A stretch of DNA of 64,000 bases. It comes from Klebsiella terrigena (GTDB lineage Bacteria > Pseudomonadota > Gammaproteobacteria > Enterobacterales > Enterobacteriaceae). The notes under the pieces were generated by a model, which was not told where the DNA came from, searched no databases, and was given only the letters and a program-made list of their open reading frames with translations. How positions within the stretch are numbered: position 1 is the first letter of the stretch; every line of letters starts with the position of its first letter. This document shows, piece after piece, positions 29,699-39,881 of the stretch. The position numbers and the translations under genes were made by a program. Where the stretch lies: the NCBI RefSeq assembly GCF_006539725.1, contig NZ_BJNO01000008.1, positions 62,001 to 126,000 on the forward strand, in the 5' to 3' direction.

Positions 29699-30742
29699 AT
29701 GTTTTCCGCGTTGTGCCGCCGCCTGCTTCCACTGGCGCTTGGCGCAGGTTTTGTCTTCTCCGCCCCGGCTTTTAGCGCTATGGGCGAAACCGCTAATACG
29801 CAGGCTCGTCATATCGCCACCGTTTTCCCCGGAAGAATGACCGGATCGCCAGCAGAGATGCTGTCGGCGGACTACCTGCGTCAGCAGTTCGCGCAGATGG
29901 GCTACCAGAGCGATATCCGCAGCTTTCATACCCGCTATATCTACACCACCAAAAACCAGCGGCAGAACTGGCAAAACGTTACCGGCAGCACGGTGATTGC
30001 CGCCCACGAGGGCAAGGCGCGCCAGCAGATAATCATCATGGCGCACCTCGATACCTATGCCCCAATGAGCGATAGCGACGTGGAAAAGAACCTCGGCGGC
30101 CTGACCCTGCAGGGGATCGACGACAACGCCCTTGGCCTTGGCGTGATGCTGGAGCTCGCCGAGCGCCTCAAGAACGTGCCTACCCACTACGGCATTCGCT
30201 TTATCGCGTCCAGCGGTGAAGAGGAGGGTCGCCTCGGGGCACAGAATCTGCTGAAGCGGATGAGCGACGCGGAGAAGAAAAACACCCTGCTGGTGATCAA
30301 CCTCGATAATCTGGTGGTCGGCGACAAGCTCTATTTTAATAGCGGTCGCAGCACGCCGGCATCGATTCGCAAGCTCACCCGCGACCGGGCGCTGGCCATC
30401 GCCCGTAGCAAAGGCGTTGCCGCCTTCAGCAACCCGGGGCTGAACCGCGACTATCCGCAGGGCACCGGCTGCTGTAACGACGCCAGTATTTTTGATAGCG
30501 CCGGGATCCCGGTGCTGTCGGTGGAGGCCACCAACTGGTCGCTTGGTAAGAAAGATGGTTTCCAGCAGCGGGCAAAATCACCCGCCTTCCCTGACGGCTC
30601 CAGCTGGCACAGCGTGCAGCTGGATAATCAGCAGCATATCGACAAGGCGCTGCCCGGCCGCATCGAACGCCGCAGCCGCGACGTCGTCAAGGTGATGCTG
30701 CCGCTGGTGAAAGAGCTGGCGAAGGCCGATAAGCGCGGCTAG
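29699..30742 (+). CDS. iap: Aminopeptidase Iap (alkaline phosphatase isozyme conversion)
   Basis: A periplasmic zinc aminopeptidase of the M28 family that trims the N-terminus of alkaline phosphatase. It is 347 aa from ATG 29699, chosen because GTAAGGA precedes it; an in-frame upstream ATG at 29672 lacks a site. It has a signal peptide (residues 1 to about 26), metal ligands in IIIMAHLDTYAP and LQGIDDNALGLGVMLE, and the catalytic Glu in IASSGEEEGRLG. As in E. coli, it borders the CRISPR array. Confidence 0.95.
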   Translation: MFSALCRRLLPLALGAGFVFSAPAFSAMGETANTQARHIATVFPGRMTGSPAEMLSADYLRQQFAQMGYQSDIRSFHTRYIYTTKNQRQNWQNVTGSTVIAAHEGKARQQIIIMAHLDTYAPMSDSDVEKNLGGLTLQGIDDNALGLGVMLELAERLKNVPTHYGIRFIASSGEEEGRLGAQNLLKRMSDAEKKNTLLVINLDNLVVGDKLYFNSGRSTPASIRKLTRDRALAIARSKGVAAFSNPGLNRDYPQGTGCCNDASIFDSAGIPVLSVEATNWSLGKKDGFQQRAKSPAFPDGSSWHSVQLDNQQHIDKALPGRIERRSRDVVKVMLPLVKELAKADKRG

Positions 30743-30769
30743 CCGGTGTTTTGCTGGTCTCCCAGGAAG

Positions 30770-32811
30770 GGTCATATCCCCGCTGGTGCGGGGAACACAT
30801 AGCCTCGTCGCTGAAAAAGTTCTTTGTCGGCGGTTTATCCCCGCTGGCGCGGGGAACACTAGACCCCCACGCGGCGCAGCACCTGCGCAACCGGTTTATC
30901 CCCGCTGACGCGGGGAACATGCCGTACTGACGCTTTACCTCGGGTGGAAAGGCGGTTTATCCCCGCAGGCGCGGGGAACACCCGTTGACGTTCTGCAGGG
31001 CATAAACCCCCTGCGGTTTATCCCCGCTGGCGCGGGGAACACCTGCTCTGTACCTCTTTTAAAGATCTAAATCTTGGGTTATCCCCGCTGGCGCGAGGAA
31101 CACTTCCCGTTCAACGATACACAGAGCCTGAACACCGGTTTATCCCCGCTGGCGCGGGGAACACGGGAGATTAAAACATAAGTTGTGGTGGAATGGCGGT
31201 TTATCCCCGCTGGCGCGGGGAACACGTTCTGATTCAGGCCGCTGATACTGATCTGGCCGGTTTATCCCCGCTGGCGCGGGGAACACTGCTGTGCTGTTCG
31301 ACCACGAAATCAATGAAACGGTTTATCCCCGCTGGCGCGGGGAACACAGCCAGGTCGACGTTAACCTTGTCCTGCTCATCGGTTTATCCCCGCTGGCGCG
31401 GGGAACACCTGAGGTTCATGCTGTTGATGTCGCTGGCCATCGGTTTATCCCCGCTGGCGCGGGGAACACTGAATACTGGCCAACAGAGCGGAGATCTGGT
31501 TCGGTTTATCCCCGCTGGCGCGGGGAACACCTATGTCGGTCGGCGAAATCATCGCGAAGGCGCGGTTTATCCCCGCTGGCGCGGGGAACACTTGAAGTAC
31601 GGCTCCCCCATCTTCACGAACGGCAGTTTATCCCCGCTGGCGCGGGGAACACTCAACACTCTCAACAAATGATTGCGATGGCATCGGTTTATCCCCGCTG
31701 GCGCGGGGAACACTGATAACCGGAGGCCATAATTGCGCGCTCATCCGGTTTATCCCCGCTGGCGCGGGGAACACACCACGCGCACGCCATACCAGCGCAT
31801 GCCGCTCGGTTTATCCCCGCTGGCGCGGGGAACACTCCGTGTCCCGACACTGGAGGCTGACGCCGTTCGGTTTATCCCCGCTGGCGCGGGGAACACGAAT
31901 ACGGTATATAAAGAAAGAGCGATAGATTCGGTTTATCCCCGCTGGCGCGGGGAACACCGCGTCGTCCTTTGCGGTTAACGTCATACCGACGGTTTATCCC
32001 CGCTGGCGCGGGGAACACCACGGGCGGCACGGGATGGCGACAGGCAGCGCCGGTTTATCCCCGCTGGCGCGGGGAACACCGGTTCCAGATCACCAGATCA
32101 GCATCAACTGGCGGTTTATCCCCGCTGGCGCGGGGAACACATGTTTTTCGCAAAACACAGTTTCTGTCAGAACGGTTTATCCCCGCTGGCGCGGGGAACA
32201 CAGAGGCGTGCCAGGCTCAGTGGTACCGCGTTGCGGTTTATCCCCGCTGGCGCGGGGAACACAGCAACATCGCGCTCAAGCTGATCGATAGTCGCGGTTT
32301 ATCCCCGCTGGCGCGGGGAACACTGAACCCGATCATACCCGGTTAAGTTCCCCGCCGGTTTATCCCCGCTGGCGCGGGGAACACACCTGAGATACGGTGG
32401 TAAAACACGCTATCGTCGGTTTATCCCCGCTGGCGCGGGGAACACATGGGGATGGGTAAATGAGCGAATCAAAAGAACGGTTTATCCCCGCTGGCGCGGG
32501 GAACACATAAAGTTTGCTGTGTAATTTCTTTCATTACCCGGTTTATCCCCGCTGGCGCGGGGAACACGCATTAAGGAGCGCCTTTCCTTTGGGCCCTAAC
32601 GGTTTATCCCCGCTGGCGCGGGGAACACTGGCAAAGCGTAAAATTGCGCTCTGCGAAATCCGGTTTATCCCCGCTGGCGCGGGGAACACATTTCCGAACG
32701 TCGCTCATCCCTGGTCATATCCGGTTTATCCCCGCTGGCGCGGGGAACACTGCCGCTAGTGCCGGTGGGCCTCTTGGGGCGGCGGTTTATCCCCGCTGGC
32801 GCGGGGAACAC
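30770..32811 (-). CRISPR. Type I-E CRISPR array, 34 repeats / 33 spacers
   Basis: The 29-nt repeats read CGGTTTATCCCCGC-TGGC-GCGGGGAACAC on the plus strand. They recur with an exact 61-nt period from 30770 to 32811, so all 33 spacers are 32 nt. The crRNA sense is the minus strand (GTGTTCCCCGC...), transcribed from the leader next to cas2. Decay is concentrated at the iap end: repeat 1 (30770-30798) differs in its first positions and one stem base. Repeats 3, 4 and 6 (30892, 30953, 31075) carry point changes, and repeat 15 (31624) has one. This marks the iap side as the old trailer end. The repeat is a 6-bp hairpin with a 4-nt loop, the form cut by Cas6e. Confidence 0.99.
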
Positions 32812-32895
32812 TCTAATTCTATGCAACTGAATTAAAAGACTTTTTTCAACACACTAAATCCTACCAAACTTTCCGTATTTTTAAAGAACACTAAC
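32812..32895 (-). promoter_or_regulatory. CRISPR leader
   Basis: An AT-rich 84-bp stretch between the last repeat and the end of cas2. It lies on the side with the undamaged repeats, where new spacers are expected to enter and the pre-crRNA promoter should be. No exact IHF consensus was found by eye. The functional leader may extend into the 3' end of cas2. Confidence 0.65.
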
Positions 32896-34108
<1,213 letters not shown>

Positions 34109-34109
<1 letters not shown>

Positions 34110-34813
34110 CAGCGCCTCCTTTTCACCATCAACATCCCACATCCCATCGCTTTGCTTTTTCCCAACCCGGAAAATAACGCCTGTTCAAACAATAAAGCAT
34201 CGGTAATTATAAGCGTGCCGGAAAAATCAACGCTACTAAAAGCAATCGGGTTGTCCTGTGCTTTACGAACAAAACGGTGCTGCTGATATGCCTGCACGCA
34301 AGCGTATCGCGTCGGTATTTCGCTGCTTTCCGTACCGGCCCATTGGGTAAAATCGTCAGGTTCAGGCTGAAGTAGACGGAAACCATGTTGATTCCCCTGC
34401 ATTTCCAGCCAGTCCTGCGCAGCCTGCTGCTGTAATTCCCACCATTTTTCCTGCTCTACGCCGTTCGCTTTAGCCTGATGCTTTGCATTCATCATGACAT
34501 CGCTACGTTTACCATTACGTGTAATCACCGGATTAGCGCGTAACTGAAAATCAAGCACCAGCCCCTCCGTCAGCTGAGGGCTAAATGATTTAGTTTCAAC
34601 CAGAAACAAAGTGTGCTGCGTTGACGGAGGCGTCGTTGAGAGCATAAAAAAGCCGCCACGCTCTTCCTGACGGAACAAAAACTGGCGCTCTTTCTGTTCA
34701 GGAAAGAGCTGCCATAGCCACTGGTGGCTGGCGTAAGGCCGGGCTGAATCCCATTTTTTCAACATTTCCGGCTGTAGATTATTAAACCGGAGCTGGATAC
34801 GAGACAGGTACAT
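34109..34813 (-). CDS. cas6e: CRISPR RNA endonuclease Cas6e
   Basis: A 234-aa RAMP protein that cuts the pre-crRNA 3' of the repeat hairpin and stays bound. Two ferredoxin-like domains are expected; the C-terminal glycine-rich loop GLGKSKAMGCGMLMV is visible. H30 in PYASHQWLWQLF is the likely catalytic His. It overlaps cas5e by 1 nt and cas1 by 1 nt. Confidence 0.95.
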
Positions 34814-35541
34814 TAGGCTCTCCCCTGCAGTGGCCCGCTGAAGCGGGTGTAGCTACTAAACTGCCAGCGCTGGCGGCTTACAGGCTGATTATTGCTACGC
34901 TGCTTTTGCTGCCAGCTCAGACTGACTTCATTTGGGTCATCCCAGTAACAAACGCCTGCGCTTAAGATAGTGCCATTTAATTCCACCGGGCATATCTCCT
35001 GCCTCGCCTGGATAAAGACGTCCTTTAAATCACCGCGCATTAAACGAGGCGCCAACGGTAATGCTAAAGGACAGGACTTACGCCCAAGATAGAGAGGGAA
35101 ATGTGGGGTCAATAACGCCTCGAGCAGTGCCGGCAGCGTGCATGGTGCTCCGGGTGTTGCGCTTAATGCCACGTGCCAGTAGCCGTCGCAGCGATACTCC
35201 CGCTGCGAAATCAGGGTTCCGATCTCATCGGGGGCAAGTCTAAGTTCATCCCGACGCGTGTAGTAACGATACTTTTTGCTTTCTCGCGGCGCACTTACGG
35301 TGTGATAGTCCCGCAGCCATCGATCCTGAGAGGAAAGCGCGTGCACGGCCAGATGATAATGCTGATTAAAATTATTCAGCCGCTCTTCCTCTTCCCGCCG
35401 AATACCCAGCGCTGCGGCAAGTAATCCCAGCAAGGCAGATCGCGTTGGAACTGTCGCCGAAGGACGGATTTCTCCGGGTGCTTCTTCGCCCCACGATGCC
35501 AGGGGCGCATACAGTTGGAAAACCAAATATTCCTTCATCAT
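34813..35541 (-). CDS. cas5e: Cascade subunit Cas5e
   Basis: A 242-aa RAMP protein that caps the 5' handle of crRNA in Cascade. The N-terminal YLVFQLYAPLASWGEEAPGE and PTRSALLGLLAAALGI are family signatures. Start is either ATG 35541 or the adjacent ATG 35538, with TAAGGA upstream; the cas7e stop is 6 nt away. Confidence 0.95.
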   Translation of the reverse strand: MMKEYLVFQLYAPLASWGEEAPGEIRPSATVPTRSALLGLLAAALGIRREEEERLNNFNQHYHLAVHALSSQDRWLRDYHTVSAPRESKKYRYYTRRDELRLAPDEIGTLISQREYRCDGYWHVALSATPGAPCTLPALLEALLTPHFPLYLGRKSCPLALPLAPRLMRGDLKDVFIQARQEICPVELNGTILSAGVCYWDDPNEVSLSWQQKQRSNNQPVSRQRWQFSSYTRFSGPLQGRA

Positions 35542-35547
35542 TCATCC

Positions 35548-36606
35548 TTACTGGCTAACAAAGGCCAGTAATTCCGCCAGCGTCCCTTCACTTTTCTGCA
35601 CGTTCAATTCTTTATAATTGTCAGTACAGTTCCCATATACGCTATTGAAGCTGTCACGCTGCTGCTTCAAGCGGGTAATAGCCGCCGTAATTTGATCGGC
35701 ATCGCGTACCGGCTGGAAAAATGCCGCAGCCAAAGAGCGCGGCTGTTTTTTACCGATTTCAGCCAGTGCATAAGAAGCATAAGCTCGAGAGGCAAAGCTA
35801 TTTTGTTTACCAGTTGGAGAAACCGTAAGCGCCGTTTCGGTCAGTGCCGCAATCGCACGTTTCGCCAGTTCCTCATTACCACCAAGATTTTCCACCAACA
35901 AATCGCGGCTGATGCAGATATAGGTATAGAAAAGCGCCGAAGCAAAACCCTGCTCACCCATATGACCGGAACCGGCGTCTTCTTCTTTATTGTTCAGATC
36001 GTCAACGGCGGTGAAAAAATCAGATTCAATGGTCACAGCGCTCACCCCTAACGCATGAGAAACCTGACAGGCAGCTTCGACGTTGAACTCCGGCGTTGAT
36101 GCCAGCATACGGCCAAATAGCGCCATATCTACGCTACGCTGCTCCTTCCTGAGCAACTTAACTTCTTCTTCACTGGGCTCACGTTTATCGGCAATCAGCT
36201 TATCAACCAGCTGTTTAATCAAAGTAATTTCGTGATGGCTGACATGAACAATTTGTTCAATTTCGAGGTTTTTTTCATCGGGCGCATTTTTATCATTTTT
36301 CAGCTTACCGAATTGAGCAGCAATTTTTTCTGCCGCCCCTTTCGCCACTTTCGCCGCGATACCACCCGCAATCATCGGCCGAAAAACATAATCCACGCCA
36401 ATTCGTCGGGAACGTTTGCCGATGAAACCATCCAGCGCTTCTTCAAAGGTGTCAGATACGCGCCAGGCACGTTTCAGGCTTTGCGACGAAACGCGCAGAC
36501 GCTCCACGCCCCCCATATAGGCTGTTTTAGGCCTACCGGATTCATCGCGGTTCAGGTTAGCAGGCGCGTAGGCGGTTAATAAATGCAGTTGAATAAAGGT
36601 GGTCAT
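35548..36606 (-). CDS. cas7e: Cascade backbone subunit Cas7e
   Basis: A 352-aa RAMP protein, expected in six copies along the crRNA. N-terminal MTTFIQLHLLTAYAPANLNRDESGRPKTA and GGVERLRVSSQSLKRAWR match CasC/Cse4. A central acidic and Lys-rich insertion is typical. A short gap of 22 nt separates it from cse2. Confidence 0.96.
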   Translation of the reverse strand: MTTFIQLHLLTAYAPANLNRDESGRPKTAYMGGVERLRVSSQSLKRAWRVSDTFEEALDGFIGKRSRRIGVDYVFRPMIAGGIAAKVAKGAAEKIAAQFGKLKNDKNAPDEKNLEIEQIVHVSHHEITLIKQLVDKLIADKREPSEEEVKLLRKEQRSVDMALFGRMLASTPEFNVEAACQVSHALGVSAVTIESDFFTAVDDLNNKEEDAGSGHMGEQGFASALFYTYICISRDLLVENLGGNEELAKRAIAALTETALTVSPTGKQNSFASRAYASYALAEIGKKQPRSLAAAFFQPVRDADQITAAITRLKQQRDSFNSVYGNCTDNYKELNVQKSEGTLAELLAFVSQ

Positions 36607-36628
36607 CGTTAAATCCTTCTAAAAATGA

Positions 36629-37231
36629 TTATTTGCTATATGACGCAGAAAGATATTCATTCGCCCAACGGATGCGATTGCGCTCAAAGGGATCACGGGG
36701 TTCCGACTTGTGCTCTTCTTGCCTTTGCCACTCTTCCATCCACAAAAAAATACTGTCGGCCAGCGATAAGACATTAACCCCTTCAGTACCACGAATCGTC
36801 ACCGCGTGGATTAACAGCTGATAAAACGTTTCCGGATCGGAAGCCTTTTGCAGACGTTCAAAACGTAGAGTAGAAACGCACGGCGTTGAGCCGTTGAGTT
36901 TTTCCCCCAGCTGCGCGGCAAAGCTTGTTTTTTCGTTATGCTTTTTGATATGCGCGGCGATGCTGGCAAACAGCGCCAGCGCCATTTCATCAAGGGGTTG
37001 CAGCGGCATATGTTCAAGAAGAGAGTGACGGAGCGCGCCGTATCCTTCACACATCATTGCGCCGTAGGGCGGCTCCATTCTTTTCAGCTCCGCCCGCCAG
37101 GCTCGTCCGTTAATGCGCTGATTCTCTCGCGTCGAGTATCGCTCAGATAATGCGGCAAACCAGTTAATCAGCGCTTTTTGTGCTTTGGCATTAGTGATTC
37201 TGCGCAGTGCCGCAGTATGACTATTCAGCAT
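36629..37231 (-). CDS. cse2: Cascade small subunit Cse2 (Cas11e)
   Basis: A 200-aa alpha-helical subunit present twice in Cascade, stabilising the R-loop. Start ATG 37231 (MLNSHTAALRRITN) is chosen because GAGGAGG lies at ideal distance; an upstream ATG would overlap cas8e. It ends 22 nt before cas7e. Confidence 0.93.
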   Translation of the reverse strand: MLNSHTAALRRITNAKAQKALINWFAALSERYSTRENQRINGRAWRAELKRMEPPYGAMMCEGYGALRHSLLEHMPLQPLDEMALALFASIAAHIKKHNEKTSFAAQLGEKLNGSTPCVSTLRFERLQKASDPETFYQLLIHAVTIRGTEGVNVLSLADSIFLWMEEWQRQEEHKSEPRDPFERNRIRWANEYLSASYSK

Positions 37232-37247
37232 GTTCAACCTCCTCTTA

Positions 37248-38783
37248 TTATCCAACCAGCGCCAGTACATCCTTATACGCTTTATGTTTACGATAGCCGC
37301 TCTCAAGCTCCTGTCGCGCCTTCAGCTGACGGAGCAGGATATCGTCCGGGCTATCGGCGTCAGTGAGGATTTCGCGGTCAAAAACGTTAAAGAGATAGGC
37401 GTGTAATTCACGCTCCCATACTTTCACCGCGAGATGAGTCGACGTCTCTTGACGTAATGAATCAATCGCCAGTACCCCTTGCAACGTTCGAAAAGCAGGC
37501 TCAGTTTCCTGCCAGAAGGCGATATCTATCATGCTGAAGTCAACTTTGGCTTCTTTCGGATTAGCAAACCGGGCGCTTTTTAGTGCATTTCTCAGTAATA
37601 TCAGCGCCTCTGAAGCCAGTACCAGTACTTTATTGAGCGCTTCCAGAAATTGCTCCGCATGCGAAGTGCTGATTAACGGAATACGGTGCTGGTACCAGCA
37701 GCGAGCTTTGGCATTATCCATGTCCCATGTAAAGCACCACAGTCCGATATTTTTCTGTTGGCTGGCCGAGCGAACCACCTTTGCCGGCTGCATTTTGTTA
37801 AATTTATCCTCACGTTCGAGAATAAGCCCCAGCCAGTCTTTATAGCTGATGCCACCCGGCTGCCCTTTTAATGCCAGCCAGGGGGAGGAAGAGTCTTTTA
37901 GCGCCCGCCGATAGGGGGAAAATGGATGCCGCCAACCGTCATACTGAACGCCATAGTTTTTTGCGCGCATTTGCCGTAACAGCGACTCATGTTCCTCACC
38001 GCATAAATCACAGTTCCCCGCCTCAGTATGGGTGAAATCCAGCTCAATCCGTCGCGGCATTCCCCAGTAAGCCTGCAAAGGATGCGCATTCTCCGGCGTT
38101 ACCACATTGCCTGCCTTTTCACTGGTCCTGGTCGGCGCAAGCCAGGGGAAAATCAGCGGGAACTGTGCTGACGTCGGTGCGTTTTCCTCGGGTAAAACGT
38201 TAAGCCAGAGCTTGCGCCAGAGCGGAAACTTATCTTCTTCTTGCGGGACCACCAGCGTGGTTAGCGGTCCACCGCCGCGCATTCCGACACGATAGCCCGC
38301 TCCGCCGGCCGGAGAGTTAGTTTGTACCGCAAACAGAGCAATAGCAGCACAGTGGGGACATATTCGTTCAACGTTACCTCGTTTAACAAAATGATCTTTA
38401 TTGAGCTTTAGCGTATTGCCGCCAGGCGCATCAATCAGCAGCCCGGCAATAGTGCTATATTCAGTATCAAGAGGATCGTAACTTTGTAGAAAGGAAGGTT
38501 TTTGTTCGCCGAACTGCAGAGCGGGAGAAAGGGCACGCAATGCGCGCTGCCATCCTTCAGGTTCAATACCCTCATTCCAGATATCTCCCCAGTCTTCTTT
38601 ATCTTCAGGGGCGATGGCACATTGCAGGATACCTATCAACATTTGCCATGCCGCCCCCTGAAAATCAGCCCGAGGAAACGCGAGATCCTGAATTCTGTTA
38701 TCAAGAATATCGCATAGCGCAACTTTCGTTTTTTCTCCGTCGGAGAAAAGGACAGGAAGCCATTTTTCCGTACTCAAATCCAT
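37248..38783 (-). CDS. cas8e: Cascade large subunit Cas8e (Cse1)
   Basis: A 511-aa subunit that recognises the PAM and recruits Cas3. Start ATG 38783 (MDLSTEKWLPVLFSDG) has AGGAGT at good distance; an upstream in-frame ATG lacks one. A zinc-knuckle-like CPHC (ERICPHCAAIALF) and CDLCGEEHE (two Cys pairs) are visible, as in other Cse1 proteins. It leads the minus-strand cas operon cas8e-cse2-cas7e-cas5e-cas6e-cas1-cas2. Confidence 0.95.
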   Translation of the reverse strand: MDLSTEKWLPVLFSDGEKTKVALCDILDNRIQDLAFPRADFQGAAWQMLIGILQCAIAPEDKEDWGDIWNEGIEPEGWQRALRALSPALQFGEQKPSFLQSYDPLDTEYSTIAGLLIDAPGGNTLKLNKDHFVKRGNVERICPHCAAIALFAVQTNSPAGGAGYRVGMRGGGPLTTLVVPQEEDKFPLWRKLWLNVLPEENAPTSAQFPLIFPWLAPTRTSEKAGNVVTPENAHPLQAYWGMPRRIELDFTHTEAGNCDLCGEEHESLLRQMRAKNYGVQYDGWRHPFSPYRRALKDSSSPWLALKGQPGGISYKDWLGLILEREDKFNKMQPAKVVRSASQQKNIGLWCFTWDMDNAKARCWYQHRIPLISTSHAEQFLEALNKVLVLASEALILLRNALKSARFANPKEAKVDFSMIDIAFWQETEPAFRTLQGVLAIDSLRQETSTHLAVKVWERELHAYLFNVFDREILTDADSPDDILLRQLKARQELESGYRKHKAYKDVLALVG

Positions 38784-39090
38784 AGAGTTACTCCTGTAAA
38801 ACTGGAATTCAGCAGAACCAACCACTTGTTGAAGGAGAAAAAAGGATTGGCTCCCAGCCCAACATTTGGGTAGAAAACATCGTAACCAAGTTTTCGGATG
38901 CCATCAATAATAAAACAAGAAGTCACTTATAATAAATAAGCCAGATTTTTAATATTGCTATAATTACGTTCATGCTTATTTTAATGACAATAATTAACAA
39001 AAAACGAATATATCACATTTCAAATGTGCAAATGGTTCACACGTCAGCAGGAGTAAAAAGCGTCTGCTGGGGGGAAAAACTGTTGTCCTC
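38784..39090. promoter_or_regulatory. AT-rich intergenic region upstream of cas8e
   Basis: About 300 bp without a gene. It is very AT-rich with long A/T runs (around 38930-39020), the composition bound by H-NS; in E. coli the cas operon promoter at this place is silenced by H-NS and relieved by LeuO. The cas8e promoter must be here. No specific operator was identified. Confidence 0.55.
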
Positions 39091-39131
39091 ATAGCCAGTA
39101 AGCTATAATCTTACTATAGCTTACTGGCTAT
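39091..39131 (+). promoter_or_regulatory. Operator/promoter of the toxin-antitoxin pair
   Basis: A perfect 17-bp inverted repeat, ATAGCCAGTAAGCTATA / TATAGCTTACTGGCTAT, with a 7-nt spacer ends 11 bp before the toxin start. A TATAAT -10 box at 39104-39109 lies inside its left half, so antitoxin binding would block RNA polymerase directly. This is the expected autoregulation of HigBA modules. Confidence 0.85.
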
Positions 39132-39142
39132 GAGGGATCGTA

Positions 39143-39484
39143 ATGTGGGACATAGAAACGACGGACGCTTTCGATGAGTGGTTTGAGGCACAGACGGGTG
39201 CACTGCAGGAAGACATGCTGGCCGCGATGGTGATTTTATCCGAGTATGGCCCACAGTTAGGTAGGCCGTTTGCAGATACCGTGAATGATTCTGCTTTTCC
39301 GAACATGAAAGAACTGCGCGTCCAGCATCAAGGCAACCCAATCCGCGCTTTCTTTGCGTTTGATCCTTGCCGCCATGGCATCGTGCTATGCGCCGGAGAC
39401 AAAACGGGGTTGAACGAAAAGAAATTTTACAGAGACATGCTCAGGCTTGCCGATAATGAATACCGTAAGCACCTGAATAAATGA
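39143..39484 (+). CDS. RelE/HigB-like type II toxin
   Basis: A 113-aa protein of the RelE/ParE superfamily (phage Gp49-like HigB branch). WDIETTDAFDEWFEAQTGAL, LSEYGPQLGRPFADTV, MKELRVQHQGNPIRAFFAFD and CAGDKTGLNEKKFYRDML are the family blocks. Such toxins cleave mRNA on the ribosome. The toxin gene comes first, as in HigBA, 9 nt before its antitoxin. It lies between cas8e and cas3. Confidence 0.88.
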   Translation: MWDIETTDAFDEWFEAQTGALQEDMLAAMVILSEYGPQLGRPFADTVNDSAFPNMKELRVQHQGNPIRAFFAFDPCRHGIVLCAGDKTGLNEKKFYRDMLRLADNEYRKHLNK

Positions 39485-39493
39485 GGAGTTACT

Positions 39494-39793
39494 ATGGCTA
39501 CCCTTAAAGAACTGATGGCTAAGCAAAGTCCAGAAAGCCGGGAACGTATTGCCGAAAAAGTGGAAGAACTTCGCCAGACGATCGCTTTAAATATGCTTAG
39601 GGAAGAGCTGAATATTTCTCAAACGGAGCTGGCGGCGGCGATGGGCGTTAAGCAGCCAACGGTCGCAAAAATGGAGCAAGCAGATAACGATCCCCGCCTG
39701 TCGACCCTGAAACGTTACGTCACCGCTCTGGGCGGCGAACTCAGTATTGACGTGAAGCTCCCAACAGGCAAAAGGGTCGCATTTCACCTCTGA
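39494..39793 (+). CDS. HigA-like XRE-family antitoxin
   Basis: A 99-aa protein with an HTH_3 domain at residues about 34-88 (LREELNISQTELAAAMGVKQPTVAKMEQ). Its ribosome site is GGAG, and it lies 9 nt after the toxin gene. It should neutralise the toxin and repress the shared promoter through the inverted repeat upstream. Confidence 0.88.
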   Translation: MATLKELMAKQSPESRERIAEKVEELRQTIALNMLREELNISQTELAAAMGVKQPTVAKMEQADNDPRLSTLKRYVTALGGELSIDVKLPTGKRVAFHL

Positions 39794-39881
39794 AAAAATG
39801 GAGCGAGGCTGGCGGCTCAGGCTAACTCACCAGCTAAATTGAACTGCCAGCCCCCTGCAGCTTTGTCCGGGAAATCAAAAG

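Noticed and set aside
31193-32346. Open frames across the CRISPR array giving repeated VYPRWRGEH / GLSPLARGT / FIPAGAGNT peptides
   Set aside because: These are translations of the repeat in its three frames, not proteins.
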